Shown here piece after piece: positions 16,546-26,487 of a DNA stretch of 64,000 nt. A model generated the notes under the pieces. That model saw nothing but the letters and a program-made list of their open reading frames with translations. It was not told the DNA's origin and searched no databases. A program made the translations under genes and the position numbers. This DNA is from Allomesorhizobium camelthorni (lineage in GTDB: Bacteria; Pseudomonadota; Alphaproteobacteria; Rhizobiales; Rhizobiaceae), in NCBI RefSeq assembly GCF_011045125.1, contig NZ_JAAKZF010000018.1:1-64000 (forward strand), in the 5' to 3' direction. The stretch's first letter is position 1. Each line of letters opens with the position of its first letter.

Positions 16546-16637
16546 CGTGGCAACAGAGCCTGGTTCGTCGGGGTCGAACCGGGTTATTTGAGGTGTGGTC
16601 CACTCCGGGTCATGCCGTTGGGGACGCGGGGCGCGCC

Positions 16638-17528
16638 ATGAATCTGCAGAGCATGACCGGCTTTTCGCGTGCCGCCGCCGAACATGACGGCGCGTCGATC
16701 GCCTGGGAGCTGAAATCGGTCAACGGCAAGACCATCGAGGCCAGGCTGCGCCTGCAGCAGGGCTTCGAGAGGCTGGAGCCCCTCGTCAGGCAATTGGTGC
16801 AGAAGCGCTTTTCGCGCGGCAACATCCAGGCGTCGCTGACCGTCGGTCGGGCCGCCGGAACGCTGGTGCAGCCGGTCATCAACGAAGCGTTCCTGAAGGA
16901 CCTGGCAGGGCTGGCAAAACGTCTGGAGGAGCAGTTCGGCTTGGCGCCCGCGAGCGCCGATGGGCTTTTGGCGCTGCGCGGCGTGCTCGAAATTCCCGAA
17001 GCGACCGAAACGGAGGAGGCGCGCGCCGCAATCGATGCTGCCGTTCTTGCCGTGCTCGAGAGGGCGCTGGATGGGCTCGAACAGGCGCGACAGGCCGAAG
17101 GCGCGGCGCTGAAGGCCGTGCTCAGCGTCCATATCGGCACAATCGAGGTGCTGGTGCTGAGGGCCGAAGCCGACCCGTCGCGCGAGCCGGCGGCGATACG
17201 CGCCCGCATCGCCGAGCAGGTCGCGCTGCTGATGGACGCGTCGGCCAATCTTGACGAGAACCGGCTGCACCAGGAGGCGGCGTTCCTCGCCACCAAGGCC
17301 GATATACGCGAGGAGATCGACCGGCTGAAGACGCATGTCGCCTCGGCGCGTGCGCTGCTCGACGGCGGCGGCGCGGTCGGCCGCAAGCTCGATTTTCTTG
17401 CGCAGGAATTCAACCGCGAATCGAATACTCTATGCTCGAAGTCCAATGCGGCGACAGTGACCGCCATCGGACTGGAACTGAAGGCAGTGGTCGACCAGTT
17501 CCGCGAACAGGTTCAGAATCTGGAATAA
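16638..17528 (+). CDS. yicC: YicC family endoribonuclease
   Basis: The 296-residue protein begins [12 protein letters not shown], the hallmark of YicC. The C-terminal DUF1732 region ends with [14 protein letters not shown], then NTLCSKS and [16 protein letters not shown]. In E. coli YicC is an endoribonuclease affecting small-RNA stability. The gene is 4 bases upstream of gmk and nearly always linked to it, so the two are cotranscribed. ATG 16638 is chosen because the family starts exactly there. Confidence 0.93.
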   Translation: MNLQSMTGFSRAAAEHDGASIAWELKSVNGKTIEARLRLQQGFERLEPLVRQLVQKRFSRGNIQASLTVGRAAGTLVQPVINEAFLKDLAGLAKRLEEQFGLAPASADGLLALRGVLEIPEATETEEARAAIDAAVLAVLERALDGLEQARQAEGAALKAVLSVHIGTIEVLVLRAEADPSREPAAIRARIAEQVALLMDASANLDENRLHQEAAFLATKADIREEIDRLKTHVASARALLDGGGAVGRKLDFLAQEFNRESNTLCSKSNAATVTAIGLELKAVVDQFREQVQNLE

Positions 17529-17532
17529 CCCA

Positions 17533-18189
17533 ATGACAGCGGATATCGTTCCTCCAGCCATTCGCCGTCGCGGCCTGATGCTGGTTCTGTCGTCGCCGTC
17601 GGGCGCCGGCAAGTCGACGATCGCGCGCAATCTCCTGGAGAAGGACCACGATCTCAGCCTGTCGGTCAGCGTGACCACGCGGCCGCGCCGCGCCAGCGAG
17701 ATCGATGGGGTGCATTACCACTTCGTCTCGCAGCGCGAGTTCGACCGCCTGCGCGATTCGGATGCCCTGCTGGAATGGGCCGAAGTTCACGGCAATTGTT
17801 ATGCAACGCCGCGAGAACCGGTGGAAAAGGCGATGGCCGAGGGCCGCGACATGCTGTTCGACATCGACTGGCAGGGTGCGCAGCAGCTCAAGGAGAAGAT
17901 GCGCGCCGACATTGTCTCGATCTTCATCCTGCCGCCTTCCATGCGCGAACTGAAGGCGCGGCTGAAGCGCCGCGCCGAGGACCAGGAGGCGGTGATCGAG
18001 ACGCGGCTGACCAACGCCCGCACCGAGATCGAGCACTGGAAGGAATACGACTTCATCGTCATCAACAACGATCTCGACCGCGCCTATGCCGAGGTGCGGG
18101 CGATCGTCACCGCCGAAAGGCTGCGGCGCGACCGCCGACCGGGCCTGTTCGACTTCGTGTCGGGGCTGTTGGATGAGAAGACCGCATAA
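17533..18189 (+). CDS. gmk: Guanylate kinase
   Basis: The enzyme phosphorylates GMP to GDP with ATP. The 218-residue protein has the P-loop [10 protein letters not shown] (20-29), the GMP-binding SVTTRPRR and DGVHYHF motifs, and [10 protein letters not shown]. It ends the fab-mltG-yicC-gmk run and meets the minus-strand ASCH gene 11 bases further on. Confidence 0.97.
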   Translation: MTADIVPPAIRRRGLMLVLSSPSGAGKSTIARNLLEKDHDLSLSVSVTTRPRRASEIDGVHYHFVSQREFDRLRDSDALLEWAEVHGNCYATPREPVEKAMAEGRDMLFDIDWQGAQQLKEKMRADIVSIFILPPSMRELKARLKRRAEDQEAVIETRLTNARTEIEHWKEYDFIVINNDLDRAYAEVRAIVTAERLRRDRRPGLFDFVSGLLDEKTA

Positions 18190-18200
18190 GGCGATCAGGT

Positions 18201-18542
18201 CTATGCCGGGAAATCTGAACGCTTGAGCGTTTCAGCGGGCGTCAGATGCTCGACGATCTGCACCACGTCGTCCCACTGTATTTCCGGATAGTGCTCGCGC
18301 ATTCCAGCCAGCATCATTTCCTTCGGCCATTCAACTTCCCGCCCGACGAAAGCGGCTGCTTCCGATAGCGGAATGTCGGTGCAGCGGGTGACCCACACAA
18401 TGGCAGTCTTCGCGGGATCTCCATCGCATAGGTAGCGGAGATAACCGGGGACGATCATGGTCTCGCGCCATCTGATGGTGGACGTCTTTTCGCCGGCCTC
18501 GATCAGCGGGAAAAGGCGTGCGACGACTCCCAGTGTCTGCAT
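18201..18542 (-). CDS. ASCH domain-containing protein
   Basis: The 113-residue protein from ATG 18542 has the small ASCH beta-barrel pattern: a central TSTIRWRE segment, then VPGYLRYLCDGDP and a strand AIVWVTRCTDIPLSEA, then WPKEMMLAGMREHYPEIQWDD. ASCH domains are related to PUA RNA-binding domains and are thought to bind RNA or modified nucleotides. It begins 4 bases after rsmA on the same strand, so it is probably cotranscribed with that rRNA methyltransferase. The exact role is unknown. Confidence 0.65.
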   Translation of the reverse strand: MQTLGVVARLFPLIEAGEKTSTIRWRETMIVPGYLRYLCDGDPAKTAIVWVTRCTDIPLSEAAAFVGREVEWPKEMMLAGMREHYPEIQWDDVVQIVEHLTPAETLKRSDFPA

Positions 18543-18546
18543 GGCC

Positions 18547-19374
18547 TTACACTGCGTTGGCCAGCGCCACGAACTCTTCGACGCTGAGCGTTTCGGCGCG
18601 CCGGGTTCCGTCGATGCCGGTTGCCTCGAGCAGGCGCGCGCCCTCCATGCCCTTGAGGCTCTGGCGCAGCATCTTGCGGCGCTGGCCGAAGGCCGCCTCG
18701 GTGACGCGTCCGAGCGTGCGCACATCGGCAGGCAACGGAGCTAGCCGTGGGACCAGATGGACCACGGAGGAAGTGACCTTGGGCGGAGGCGTAAAAGCCT
18801 GCGGCGGCACGTCGAAGGCGATCCTGGCCTCGGTGCGCCAGCCCGCGAGAACGCCGAGCCTGCCATAGGCATCGCTGCCTGGCCGCGCCACGATGCGCTC
18901 GGCGACCTCGCGCTGGAACATCAGCGTCATCGACTGGTAGAAGGGCGGCCATTCGGCGACGGTGAGCCAGCGCACGAGAAGTTCGGTGCCGATATTGTAG
19001 GGCAGGTTGGCGACGATCTTGACCGGCCCATCGCCGGCGATGGCGGCGAAATCGGTCTTCAACGCGTCGCCGGAAATGATTTCGAGCCGGCCCGGATAAT
19101 GCGCTGCGATCTCGGCCAGCGCCGCCAGGCAGCGCTCGTCGCGCTCGATGGCGATTACTCGGGAAGCCCCGTTCATCAAAAGCGCGCGGGTCAGGCCGCC
19201 GGGACCGGGACCGATTTCGACGACGGTCACCTGCGAAAGGTCGCCAGCGGCGCGGGCGACCTTGCCGGTCAGATTGAGGTCGAGCAGGAAATTCTGGCCG
19301 AGCGATTTCTTCGCCTGCAATCCATGCCGTTCGATGACCTGGCGCAGCGGCGGCAGGCCGTCCGGAGAACTCAT
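18547..19374 (-). CDS. rsmA: 16S rRNA adenine(1518)/adenine(1519) dimethyltransferase RsmA (KsgA)
   Basis: RsmA dimethylates two adjacent adenines in the terminal helix of 16S rRNA late in 30S assembly. The 275-residue protein has [11 protein letters not shown] near the N-terminus, the SAM motif [10 protein letters not shown] (53-62), and the catalytic NLPYNI (123-128). Its ATG overlaps the pdxA stop by four bases (ATGA), so translation is coupled. Confidence 0.96.
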   Translation of the reverse strand: MSSPDGLPPLRQVIERHGLQAKKSLGQNFLLDLNLTGKVARAAGDLSQVTVVEIGPGPGGLTRALLMNGASRVIAIERDERCLAALAEIAAHYPGRLEIISGDALKTDFAAIAGDGPVKIVANLPYNIGTELLVRWLTVAEWPPFYQSMTLMFQREVAERIVARPGSDAYGRLGVLAGWRTEARIAFDVPPQAFTPPPKVTSSVVHLVPRLAPLPADVRTLGRVTEAAFGQRRKMLRQSLKGMEGARLLEATGIDGTRRAETLSVEEFVALANAV

Positions 19375-20387
19375 CGAGAACGGCTTTCGTTGTCGGCGAG
19401 ACGCCGCGCCAGCTTCAGCGCCGCGATCAGACTGTCGGGCCGGGCGATGCCCTTGCCGGCAATGTCGAAAGCCGTGCCGTGGTCGGGCGAGGTGCGGATG
19501 AAGGGGAGGCCGAGCGTGACGTTGACGGTTTCGTCGAATGCCAGCGCCTTGGCAGGGATAAGCGCCTGGTCGTGATACATGCAGATCGCCGCGTCGTAGT
19601 TTTGGCGGGCGCGGGCATGGAACATCGTGTCGGCAGGGAGCGGCCCGAAGGCTTCGATGCCTTCGTTTTGAAGTGTCTCGATCGCCGGACGGATGACCGT
19701 CTCATCTTCTGTACCCATGGCGCCGCTCTCTCCTGCGTGCGGATTGAGGCCGGAGACGGCAAGGCGCGGATTTGCGATGCCAAAACGGGTTTTTAGGTCG
19801 CGCGCGGTGATCCGCGCGGTGCGGAGGATCGCCTCCGTAGTCAGAGCGTCGGGAACTTCGGCCAAGGGAATGTGGATCGTTACCGGCACGGCGCGCAGGT
19901 CGGGCCCGGCAAGCATCATCACCGGCGTTACTTCCGCGCCGGTCTTCAGGCCGGCCAGATAGGCGAGGTATTCGGTGTGGCCTGGAAAGCGGAAACCGGC
20001 ATCGTAGAGCGGCTTCTTGGCGATCGGGCAGGTGACGACCGCCGAAGCGAGACCGGACAAGGTGTCGGTCACGGCGCGGTCGATCGCCTCGACGATGCCG
20101 TCGGCATTAGCCTTGTCGGGCAGGCCCGGTACATCGACGAAGCGCGCCGCGAGCGGCACGACAGGCAGGCCATTTGCGAACCGGGCGGCGGCTTTTTCAG
20201 GCGTCGTCTCGATTATCGGGATCTCAAGCCCAAGACGCCGAGCGCAGGCCGCAACCGACGCAGGATCGCTGAGGAGGTAGAATGGTGTGATAGCGTTTTC
20301 AGCGCGCCGAAACCATGCGGCGATGGCGATCTCGGGACCGATACCCGAAGGGTCGCCGGCCGTCAGCGCCAGAGGCGGACTGCTCAC
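19371..20387 (-). CDS. pdxA: 4-hydroxythreonine-4-phosphate dehydrogenase PdxA
   Basis: PdxA oxidises 4-phosphohydroxy-L-threonine in pyridoxal 5'-phosphate synthesis. The 338-residue protein starts with [15 protein letters not shown]; metal-binding histidines are visible in FPGHTEY and [10 protein letters not shown], and [18 protein letters not shown] closes the active site. The start is GTG 20387, five bases after the surA-like stop; a long upstream extension is rejected because it has no family similarity and overlaps that gene. The order surA-like-pdxA-rsmA is conserved widely. Confidence 0.94.
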   Translation of the reverse strand: MSSPPLALTAGDPSGIGPEIAIAAWFRRAENAITPFYLLSDPASVAACARRLGLEIPIIETTPEKAAARFANGLPVVPLAARFVDVPGLPDKANADGIVEAIDRAVTDTLSGLASAVVTCPIAKKPLYDAGFRFPGHTEYLAYLAGLKTGAEVTPVMMLAGPDLRAVPVTIHIPLAEVPDALTTEAILRTARITARDLKTRFGIANPRLAVSGLNPHAGESGAMGTEDETVIRPAIETLQNEGIEAFGPLPADTMFHARARQNYDAAICMYHDQALIPAKALAFDETVNVTLGLPFIRTSPDHGTAFDIAGKGIARPDSLIAALKLARRLADNESRSR

Positions 20388-20392
20388 AGCTG

Positions 20393-21331
20393 CTAGCGTT
20401 CGACGATGCGGGCTCGTTTCCGCAACTCGGCGATGTACTTCTTGTCGAGTTCGCCGGCCTGGTCGTCGGTCTTGGTTTCGGACTGGAATACCATTTTGGC
20501 GACCCGGTCGTCCGAGACTTCGCGGCTGCTGCAGATGCCGATGAATTCGACGCCGCGGTCGGTTTCCTTGACTGCGGTCGCGCCGCCGGTCTTGGTCTGC
20601 TTGATCTGGTCGGCCCATTCCGGCGGCAGCTCCGGGGCAAGCACGCGACCGAGATCGCGCACCGTCACGTCGAGCAGGCCCTTGGCGAACTCACGCGAAC
20701 TGTCGCAGCCGTTGAAGCGCGCGCGCATGGCTTCGGCTTCGCGCTTGCGCTGACCCATCTTTCCTTTTTCCGCCGCCGGCACGACAAAAATGACCTGCTG
20801 GAGCATGTATTCGGTGGCGCTCGGCTTGTTGCCGCCTTCCTGCAGCATGCGGCGCACCACATCCTGCTCGCTCATAGTGCCGCCCTGCGACTTGAACCGC
20901 GCCGAAAGCGCCTGATTCCAGCCCATCTGGGAACGAATGAAATCCTTGAAATGCCCTTCGGTAATGCCGGCCTTGTTGAGGATGTCGGACATCTGCGCCG
21001 GCGAAAGCTTGTTGGAGCCTGCGAAGCGCTTGAAAGCGGCATCGACCGCCTGGTCGGTAATCCTGATGCCGAGGCGATTGATCTCGGCGACCCGCAGCGT
21101 TTGCTCGACCATCTCGTCGGCGGCCATCTGGTTCAGATTGCCCTTGCGGTTCTGCAGCTTCAGGAATGCGGCGCGGCGCTGGATGTCGTAGGTGGTGACC
21201 GGGACATTGTTGACGACATATTTGATCTCGCTCGCCGCCGCGGGCGAAGCGATCATCGCAGCGGGAACGGAACCCGCAGCAACGGCCAGAGCAAAACTTG
21301 CCGAAAACAAATATCTCCCGATCGAAAACAT
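20393..21331 (-). CDS. SurA N-terminal domain-containing periplasmic chaperone/foldase
   Basis: From ATG 21331 the protein has 312 residues with a signal peptide ([20 protein letters not shown], cleaved near SPAAASE). The mature part is a SurA N-terminal helical domain ([38 protein letters not shown]), followed by a degenerate parvulin-like region ([22 protein letters not shown]). SurA helps outer membrane proteins, including LptD, to fold. Position directly after lptD and before pdxA-rsmA supports the call. ATG 21388 would add 19 residues. Possible disulfide: one Cys in NGCDSSREF and one in GICSSRE. Confidence 0.8.
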   Translation of the reverse strand: MFSIGRYLFSASFALAVAAGSVPAAMIASPAAASEIKYVVNNVPVTTYDIQRRAAFLKLQNRKGNLNQMAADEMVEQTLRVAEINRLGIRITDQAVDAAFKRFAGSNKLSPAQMSDILNKAGITEGHFKDFIRSQMGWNQALSARFKSQGGTMSEQDVVRRMLQEGGNKPSATEYMLQQVIFVVPAAEKGKMGQRKREAEAMRARFNGCDSSREFAKGLLDVTVRDLGRVLAPELPPEWADQIKQTKTGGATAVKETDRGVEFIGICSSREVSDDRVAKMVFQSETKTDDQAGELDKKYIAELRKRARIVER

Positions 21332-21423
21332 GCCAGACACTCCCCGCATTCCGCTTTTGTTCTGAATGGATATGGCCGTGATGCCCATCCTATGCGGCGA
21401 AACGATGACGCCGCGCCGTCCCG

Positions 21424-23862
21424 CTACTGCTCGATGATCTCGCTGGTAGTGGAACCGAAGTCGCCGAGCGTGCGGAACGAGATGTTGAAGCCGATCGAAT
21501 GCTCGTCGTCTTCCCGATTTGAGACTACCTGGTCATTATCCCGCTTGGTCGACCAGGTCATCGTGTAGGAGAAGCACTCGTCGTCGTAAGCAAATCCGAC
21601 CGAATTTCTCACGAGCACGCCGGCTTCCAAATCGTAGGTGCCGGAACCGAAAGCCCGCCAGTTCTCGTGGACGCGGCTCGATGCGGCCAGGGTGACTTCA
21701 CGCCGGTCTTCGCTGAAGCCGTAGAGCGGCTGGGCCTGGACGAAGGCGTACTGGGCGGTGAGGGAAAGCGGCGCGCTGAAGTAGCCGATTTTCGTCTCGG
21801 CGCGTCTTATCTCGAAGGTCTGCTCGTCGAAGCGGGCGCTGACCGAGGCGGAGAGGCCGTTGGGCGCTGTGAATCCGGCCAAGCCAACATAGTCGGAAGT
21901 TTCGGTGTCGAGGCCCGAATAGGCGCCGGCATTGACCAGATCGGGCGCGGCGAAAGGATTGTCGCCGGCGAGCTGATAGGACTGACCGAACAGCGCGTTG
22001 GTGGCCCAGCCATTACCGAACGAGCCGGAATAGCGCAGGCCTAAATTGGCGCGCGAGCCGCCCTCTATGCGGTCATAGCCGGAAAACTTGTCGCGCTCGA
22101 ATAGCGTCGAGGCATCGAAGACGAAGCTCTGCGCGTCCTCGTTCGGTATGCCGAGCGTCTCTTCGTAACGGGCATCTGGGCGCGCGAAGACCTGTGCCAT
22201 CGGCTCCAGCACGTGGGTGGCGCTGGTGGTGGAGAACAGGACGGGCCAGCGCAGTTCGAGGCCGGCGGTCGCCATGGCCCGGTAGTACGCCGAACGAATG
22301 TCGGCCGCGACGCCGATATCGGGATCGCGGGCCATATCATTGATGGCTTTGATCGATCTATCCGACTGGCTCACATAGGTGGTGTCGGCCTGGAAGGCCA
22401 GCAGCGGGGTAACCACCAGACCGCCATCCGTGATGTATGACCGCTTCCACTCGGCCTCGGCGGTCAGCCGGGCGGAATCACCTTCTATACCGCGAACGAT
22501 CGTAGATTTCGGGTCGGGAGTTCCGGAGGGAGGAAAGACCTGGTCGAGCTTGGAGCGCAGAACCGAGCGCGAATTGATGTCGATGTTGAGTTCCCCACCT
22601 GCGACGGGCGCATCCGGCGTGTAGGAATAGTCGAACGATGGCAGCACCCAAGGCTGCTTTTCGGCTGCCGAGCCACTATTGCTATCGAAAGCGTCCTCCT
22701 GCAGCTGGAAATACATGCCGCGCAGGTCGAAAAAATTCCGGTCGTGAAGGCCGGTCAGATAAATTTCCGACCTGTGGACGTAGTCGTTGTATCCTTCGAT
22801 TTCATAGGTGCGCGAGAAATTCTTGTCGGTTTGAACGAGCACGTCCCAACCGAAAACCCAGCGCGGATTGATGTCGAAGCGCCCTTGCGTGCCGAACATG
22901 CCGCGGAACTTGTTGGGATCGCCCGGGCGGCCGGAATCGACGTTGGGGCCAGTCTCGTCGATGAATGCGTCAGGATCGTTCTGGTGGATGCCGGCGATCT
23001 TCAGGCTGTATTCGCCATTGTTGAAGCGCTGGCGCCATTCGGCCTCGCCGAGGAAACCCTGCTTCGTGTAGCCGGTGCCGGTCAGCGTCAGATCGTAGGT
23101 CGGCGACAAAGCGAGGTAATACGGGATCGATACGCCGACGCCGAGTTCGCTCTTGTATTTGATGCCGGGGAACAGGAAGCCGCTCTTGCGCTTCACGGTC
23201 GGGTCGGCGATCTCGAATGAGGGCAGGAAGGCGAGCGGGAAACCGAAGAACTCGAATCGCGAATTCTCGAAGCGGACGGTCTTGGCCTTGCCGTCCCAGA
23301 TGATCTTGCGCGCCTTGATGCGCCAGATCGGCGCCTGGTCCGGCTTTTCCTCGCAGGGTTCGCAGGCGGTATAGACGCCATTGTTGAAAGTGGTGAGCCT
23401 GCCGCCCTTGCGCTCGGCGCTCTCGGCCGCGAAATAGGTCTTGTCGACGGTCTCGACACGGAGCGCGTTGACGAAGCCGTCGGCGAAATCGTCGGTGATG
23501 TCGATCTCATCGGAGAAGATTCTCGTACCGCTGCTGTCGACGATCTCGACATTGCCGCTGGCGATCAGCCGCGAGGTCTTCCGGTCATAGGTGACGCGCT
23601 GGGCGACGAGGCGATTGCCGCCATAGTCGATCTGCACGCCGCCGACCGCAGTCACCGTATTGGCGTCGTTGTCATAGACGAGCGTGTCGGCCTCAAGCAG
23701 CATCTGGCTGCCTTCTGGAACGTCCGCTCCGATATCGGGCAATTCCTGCGCGGAGGCAGGCAAAGCAGGCAAAACGCACGTCAAAACGCAGGCAAGCGCC
23801 GTCGCGCCATACAGGCGCGCCAAACGGGCCGATTTGCGGTCAGATGTCACCGCCAACCCCAA
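21424..23862 (-). CDS. lptD: LPS-assembly protein LptD
   Basis: LptD is the outer-membrane beta-barrel that inserts lipopolysaccharide into the outer leaflet together with LptE. The 812-residue protein has a signal peptide ending PASAQE, an OstA-like N-terminal jellyroll (MLLEADTLVYDNDANTVTA), and a long barrel domain ending in aromatic strands (IGFNISFRTLGDFG). Cysteines at YTACEPCEE and late in DDECFSYT could form the inter-domain disulfides known from E. coli. The start appears to be TTG 23862: AAGGAGG stands 8 bases before it, and no ATG is available. It directly abuts the lptG stop. Confidence 0.93.
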   Translation of the reverse strand: MGLAVTSDRKSARLARLYGATALACVLTCVLPALPASAQELPDIGADVPEGSQMLLEADTLVYDNDANTVTAVGGVQIDYGGNRLVAQRVTYDRKTSRLIASGNVEIVDSSGTRIFSDEIDITDDFADGFVNALRVETVDKTYFAAESAERKGGRLTTFNNGVYTACEPCEEKPDQAPIWRIKARKIIWDGKAKTVRFENSRFEFFGFPLAFLPSFEIADPTVKRKSGFLFPGIKYKSELGVGVSIPYYLALSPTYDLTLTGTGYTKQGFLGEAEWRQRFNNGEYSLKIAGIHQNDPDAFIDETGPNVDSGRPGDPNKFRGMFGTQGRFDINPRWVFGWDVLVQTDKNFSRTYEIEGYNDYVHRSEIYLTGLHDRNFFDLRGMYFQLQEDAFDSNSGSAAEKQPWVLPSFDYSYTPDAPVAGGELNIDINSRSVLRSKLDQVFPPSGTPDPKSTIVRGIEGDSARLTAEAEWKRSYITDGGLVVTPLLAFQADTTYVSQSDRSIKAINDMARDPDIGVAADIRSAYYRAMATAGLELRWPVLFSTTSATHVLEPMAQVFARPDARYEETLGIPNEDAQSFVFDASTLFERDKFSGYDRIEGGSRANLGLRYSGSFGNGWATNALFGQSYQLAGDNPFAAPDLVNAGAYSGLDTETSDYVGLAGFTAPNGLSASVSARFDEQTFEIRRAETKIGYFSAPLSLTAQYAFVQAQPLYGFSEDRREVTLAASSRVHENWRAFGSGTYDLEAGVLVRNSVGFAYDDECFSYTMTWSTKRDNDQVVSNREDDEHSIGFNISFRTLGDFGSTTSEIIEQ

Positions 23863-24951
23863 CTAACCGTCCTCCTTGTAGAGCAGGAACGTCACCCCGA
23901 AAAATAATGCTACGACAACCGGCAGCCACGCCGCCACGAATGGCGGAACGAATCCCGCATTGCCAAACGCTTTTACCAATACCGAAACGACATAAAGCAG
24001 AAAGCCGGCGAGGACGCCACCCAGAATCATCGTCGCCGACTGCCCCATTCTGGCGAAGCGCATCGACACTGTGGCGGCGATCAGCGTCATGGCCACGAGA
24101 AGCGGAGGAAGCGCCAGCAAAGAGTGGAATTGCATGGCGAAAGCGTTGGCCCTGAGGCCAAAGGAACGGGCCACCTCGATCTTGCTCGGCAGGTCGAAAA
24201 ACGGGATGGTTTCGGGCCGCGCCAGCCGCTCCTGCACGAATTCGGGTTTGAGGTTCGTCGCGACACGATCCTGCGCGAGCGATTCTGCCGCGCCGCCGCC
24301 GCGAGAACGCTTGACGTCGTCGAGTTCCCAGTAGCCGTCGCGCAGATAGGCGCGCTTGGCGTCCTTGCGCTCGACGATGTCGCCGTCGGCGTCGATCTCG
24401 AAAAACACCGCATCCGCCAATTCCAAACCCTGGTTCAGGATGGCCCGGGCGCCGATGATGGTGTCGACATTGTTGGCCTTCTGGCGGATCCACGGTGCGG
24501 AGAAAGCCGAGACCTGGTTGGACTCGCCCGAACGCAATCTGGATTCGAGGATTTCCGAGCGTGAGAATCCGTGTGCCGCAATAGGGTTGAGCAGGGCGAC
24601 GCTCAATATGCCGAACAGCAGCGCGCCGATGCAGGCCGGCAGCAGGAACTGCCATGCGGAAATACCGGCGGACCGGGCGATGACCAGTTCATATTTGCGG
24701 TTGAGCGAGATCAGCGTGGCCATCGCCGCAAACAGCGCGATGAAAGGCACTGTCTGCAGCATGATCATGGGAACGCGCAGCGCTGAAACCGTAAGCGCTG
24801 TCTGGAAGGTGAAGCCGGGCAGGCCGGAGGTTCGGCTGGAAAATTCCGTGAAGTCGATCAGGAAGACCAGCGCGAAGATGCCGACGAAGAACCATGCCGT
24901 GATGGTCGAATAGCGGATGAAGAAATAGCGGCCAAGCGTCCAGCCCATCAT
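23863..24951 (-). CDS. lptG: LPS export ABC transporter permease LptG
   Basis: LptG with LptF forms the inner-membrane part of the LptB2FG transporter, which extracts LPS and feeds the periplasmic bridge. The 362-residue protein has the YjgP/YjgQ pattern: two N-terminal membrane segments (YFFIRYSTITAWFF, then VGIFALVFLIDFTEF), a periplasmic domain in the middle, and four C-terminal helices. It begins in a four-base overlap with lptF and is followed at once by lptD. A second ATG one codon later is equally possible. Confidence 0.93.
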   Translation of the reverse strand: MMGWTLGRYFFIRYSTITAWFFVGIFALVFLIDFTEFSSRTSGLPGFTFQTALTVSALRVPMIMLQTVPFIALFAAMATLISLNRKYELVIARSAGISAWQFLLPACIGALLFGILSVALLNPIAAHGFSRSEILESRLRSGESNQVSAFSAPWIRQKANNVDTIIGARAILNQGLELADAVFFEIDADGDIVERKDAKRAYLRDGYWELDDVKRSRGGGAAESLAQDRVATNLKPEFVQERLARPETIPFFDLPSKIEVARSFGLRANAFAMQFHSLLALPPLLVAMTLIAATVSMRFARMGQSATMILGGVLAGFLLYVVSVLVKAFGNAGFVPPFVAAWLPVVVALFFGVTFLLYKEDG

Positions 24952-26150
24952 GCGCCTCCCGGCGAGGCGGCACGGCGGCCGGCAAGCTTCTGCCAGAGCC
25001 GGCCAAGGCGGTCGCTGATACTGCGGCCGATAGAGGCCATCCGTTCAGCCCACGCAATGGGCAGTTCCATGGTCCGGTTGCTTCTGATGAACCAAATCGC
25101 CACAGCCGAGGCCGCTATAGGCACGGCGTAGACGAACGGCGTGAATGCGGCTGATGATTGCGCCTGGTTGGTCACGAAGAAGCCCAGCCAGCGAACGAAA
25201 AGCGCGATCGTCACAGCGGTTATCAGCGGATTGATTCGCGCCTCGCGATGCGAGCGCGCGTCGCCGGCGACGGCCAGCGCAATCAGGGCGAAGACCAGCG
25301 GGTAAGTCCATTCGGTAAAGCGCCTGTGGAGTTCGGCGCGGAACGATTGCGGCTTCTGCTGGTAGATGTCGTCGTTGGGATCAGGGTTCAGGAGGTAGGC
25401 GATTGTCCTGTCCTTCGGATACATCGTGATCCTGTCGCCGGATGACGAAAAGGCCGAAAGATCGAAGGCGTAGGAAGTGAAGCGGATAACGGACACCTCG
25501 CCGGCGGGCGTTTTCCGGTGGACGACGCCGTCGGCCATCACCAGCAGGCTCTTGTCGTCGCTTTCAACCACCGAGCCCTTCTTGGCGTAGTAGACGAGGT
25601 CGATGCCCTCCTCGCGAGAGTCGGCGACGAAGATGCTGCCGAGCTGGCCGTCCGGCAACCGCTCGCCGACCTGAACGAAAAGGCCCTCATCGATCTTGCG
25701 GAACGTTCCCTCCTGGATGACCAGCGAGAGGAGATCGGCCCTGGCCGCCGCGACCAGCTGGCGGCCGCGCTCACGCGCATAGGGATCGACGCCATTGTCG
25801 ACCGCGAACGAGAAAGCGCTCGCCGCGAGCGCGAGGATGATGACCGGGCGGATGACCGTCGAGCGCGAACTGCCGGCCGCGGCGATGACGACCAGCTCCG
25901 AATCGGTGTTCATCACGCTCAGTGTCTGCGCGACGGCGATGATCAGGGCGAAGGGAATGACGATCGGGATGATTGACGGCAGGATCAGCGTCGCGATTTC
26001 GAAGAAGGTGAGGGCGGACTGGCCGCTGTCGGTGACGAGGTCAATGCGCGCCAGAACCTGCGTGGTCCAGACGATCGCCAGCGTCCAGAACAGCGCGGCT
26101 GCAAAAACTTCGAGCGTGCGACGCAATATGTAGCGTTCGACGACCTTCAT
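24948..26150 (-). CDS. lptF: LPS export ABC transporter permease LptF
   Basis: The 400-residue partner of LptG begins MKVVERYILRRTLEVF and has the same YjgP/YjgQ architecture: membrane helices in the first 110 residues, a periplasmic beta-jellyroll at about 130-270, then helices from about 275 to 365, and a basic cytoplasmic tail. It leads the lptF-lptG-lptD-surA-like-pdxA-rsmA-ASCH run on the minus strand, divergent from pepA. Confidence 0.93.
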   Translation of the reverse strand: MKVVERYILRRTLEVFAAALFWTLAIVWTTQVLARIDLVTDSGQSALTFFEIATLILPSIIPIVIPFALIIAVAQTLSVMNTDSELVVIAAAGSSRSTVIRPVIILALAASAFSFAVDNGVDPYARERGRQLVAAARADLLSLVIQEGTFRKIDEGLFVQVGERLPDGQLGSIFVADSREEGIDLVYYAKKGSVVESDDKSLLVMADGVVHRKTPAGEVSVIRFTSYAFDLSAFSSSGDRITMYPKDRTIAYLLNPDPNDDIYQQKPQSFRAELHRRFTEWTYPLVFALIALAVAGDARSHREARINPLITAVTIALFVRWLGFFVTNQAQSSAAFTPFVYAVPIAASAVAIWFIRSNRTMELPIAWAERMASIGRSISDRLGRLWQKLAGRRAASPGGA

Positions 26151-26487
26151 GAGACGCGCGATTCCGTTACGGGGGCGACTGTCCTGCCGCGGACCGTTCC
26201 CGCAACCAGATACGCGCGCAAACTACCCGCCGGACAGCGGGAGCACAACCGGCTCGAATTGGTAACCGTCCCGTCTCGACTTTCCGGCATGCTCAAATTG
26301 TCCCCACTACTGGATAAGGAAGTGCCAACGCGAATGGTTACTTGGATATTAACCGGCGTTTGGCGGCCGCGCGACTGTGGCGAGCAATTGGAGCAAAAAG
26401 CTGGCGCAACGGCTTTCGCCTTGCCAAATGCAGTAAAACGACCAAATGTCGCGCACCACGACAGTCCATCCCCGAAAGCAGGAATCC
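26151..26487. other. Divergent intergenic region lptF/pepA
   Basis: The 337 bases between the divergent lptF and pepA genes must hold both promoters, but I see no convincing -35/-10 pair or operator. No coding sequence or RNA gene is supported. Confidence 0.4.

Noticed and set aside
18543-18725. N-terminal extension of the ASCH protein
   Set aside because: It lies inside rsmA in another frame and is composed of Arg/Ala/Ser-rich residues without family similarity.
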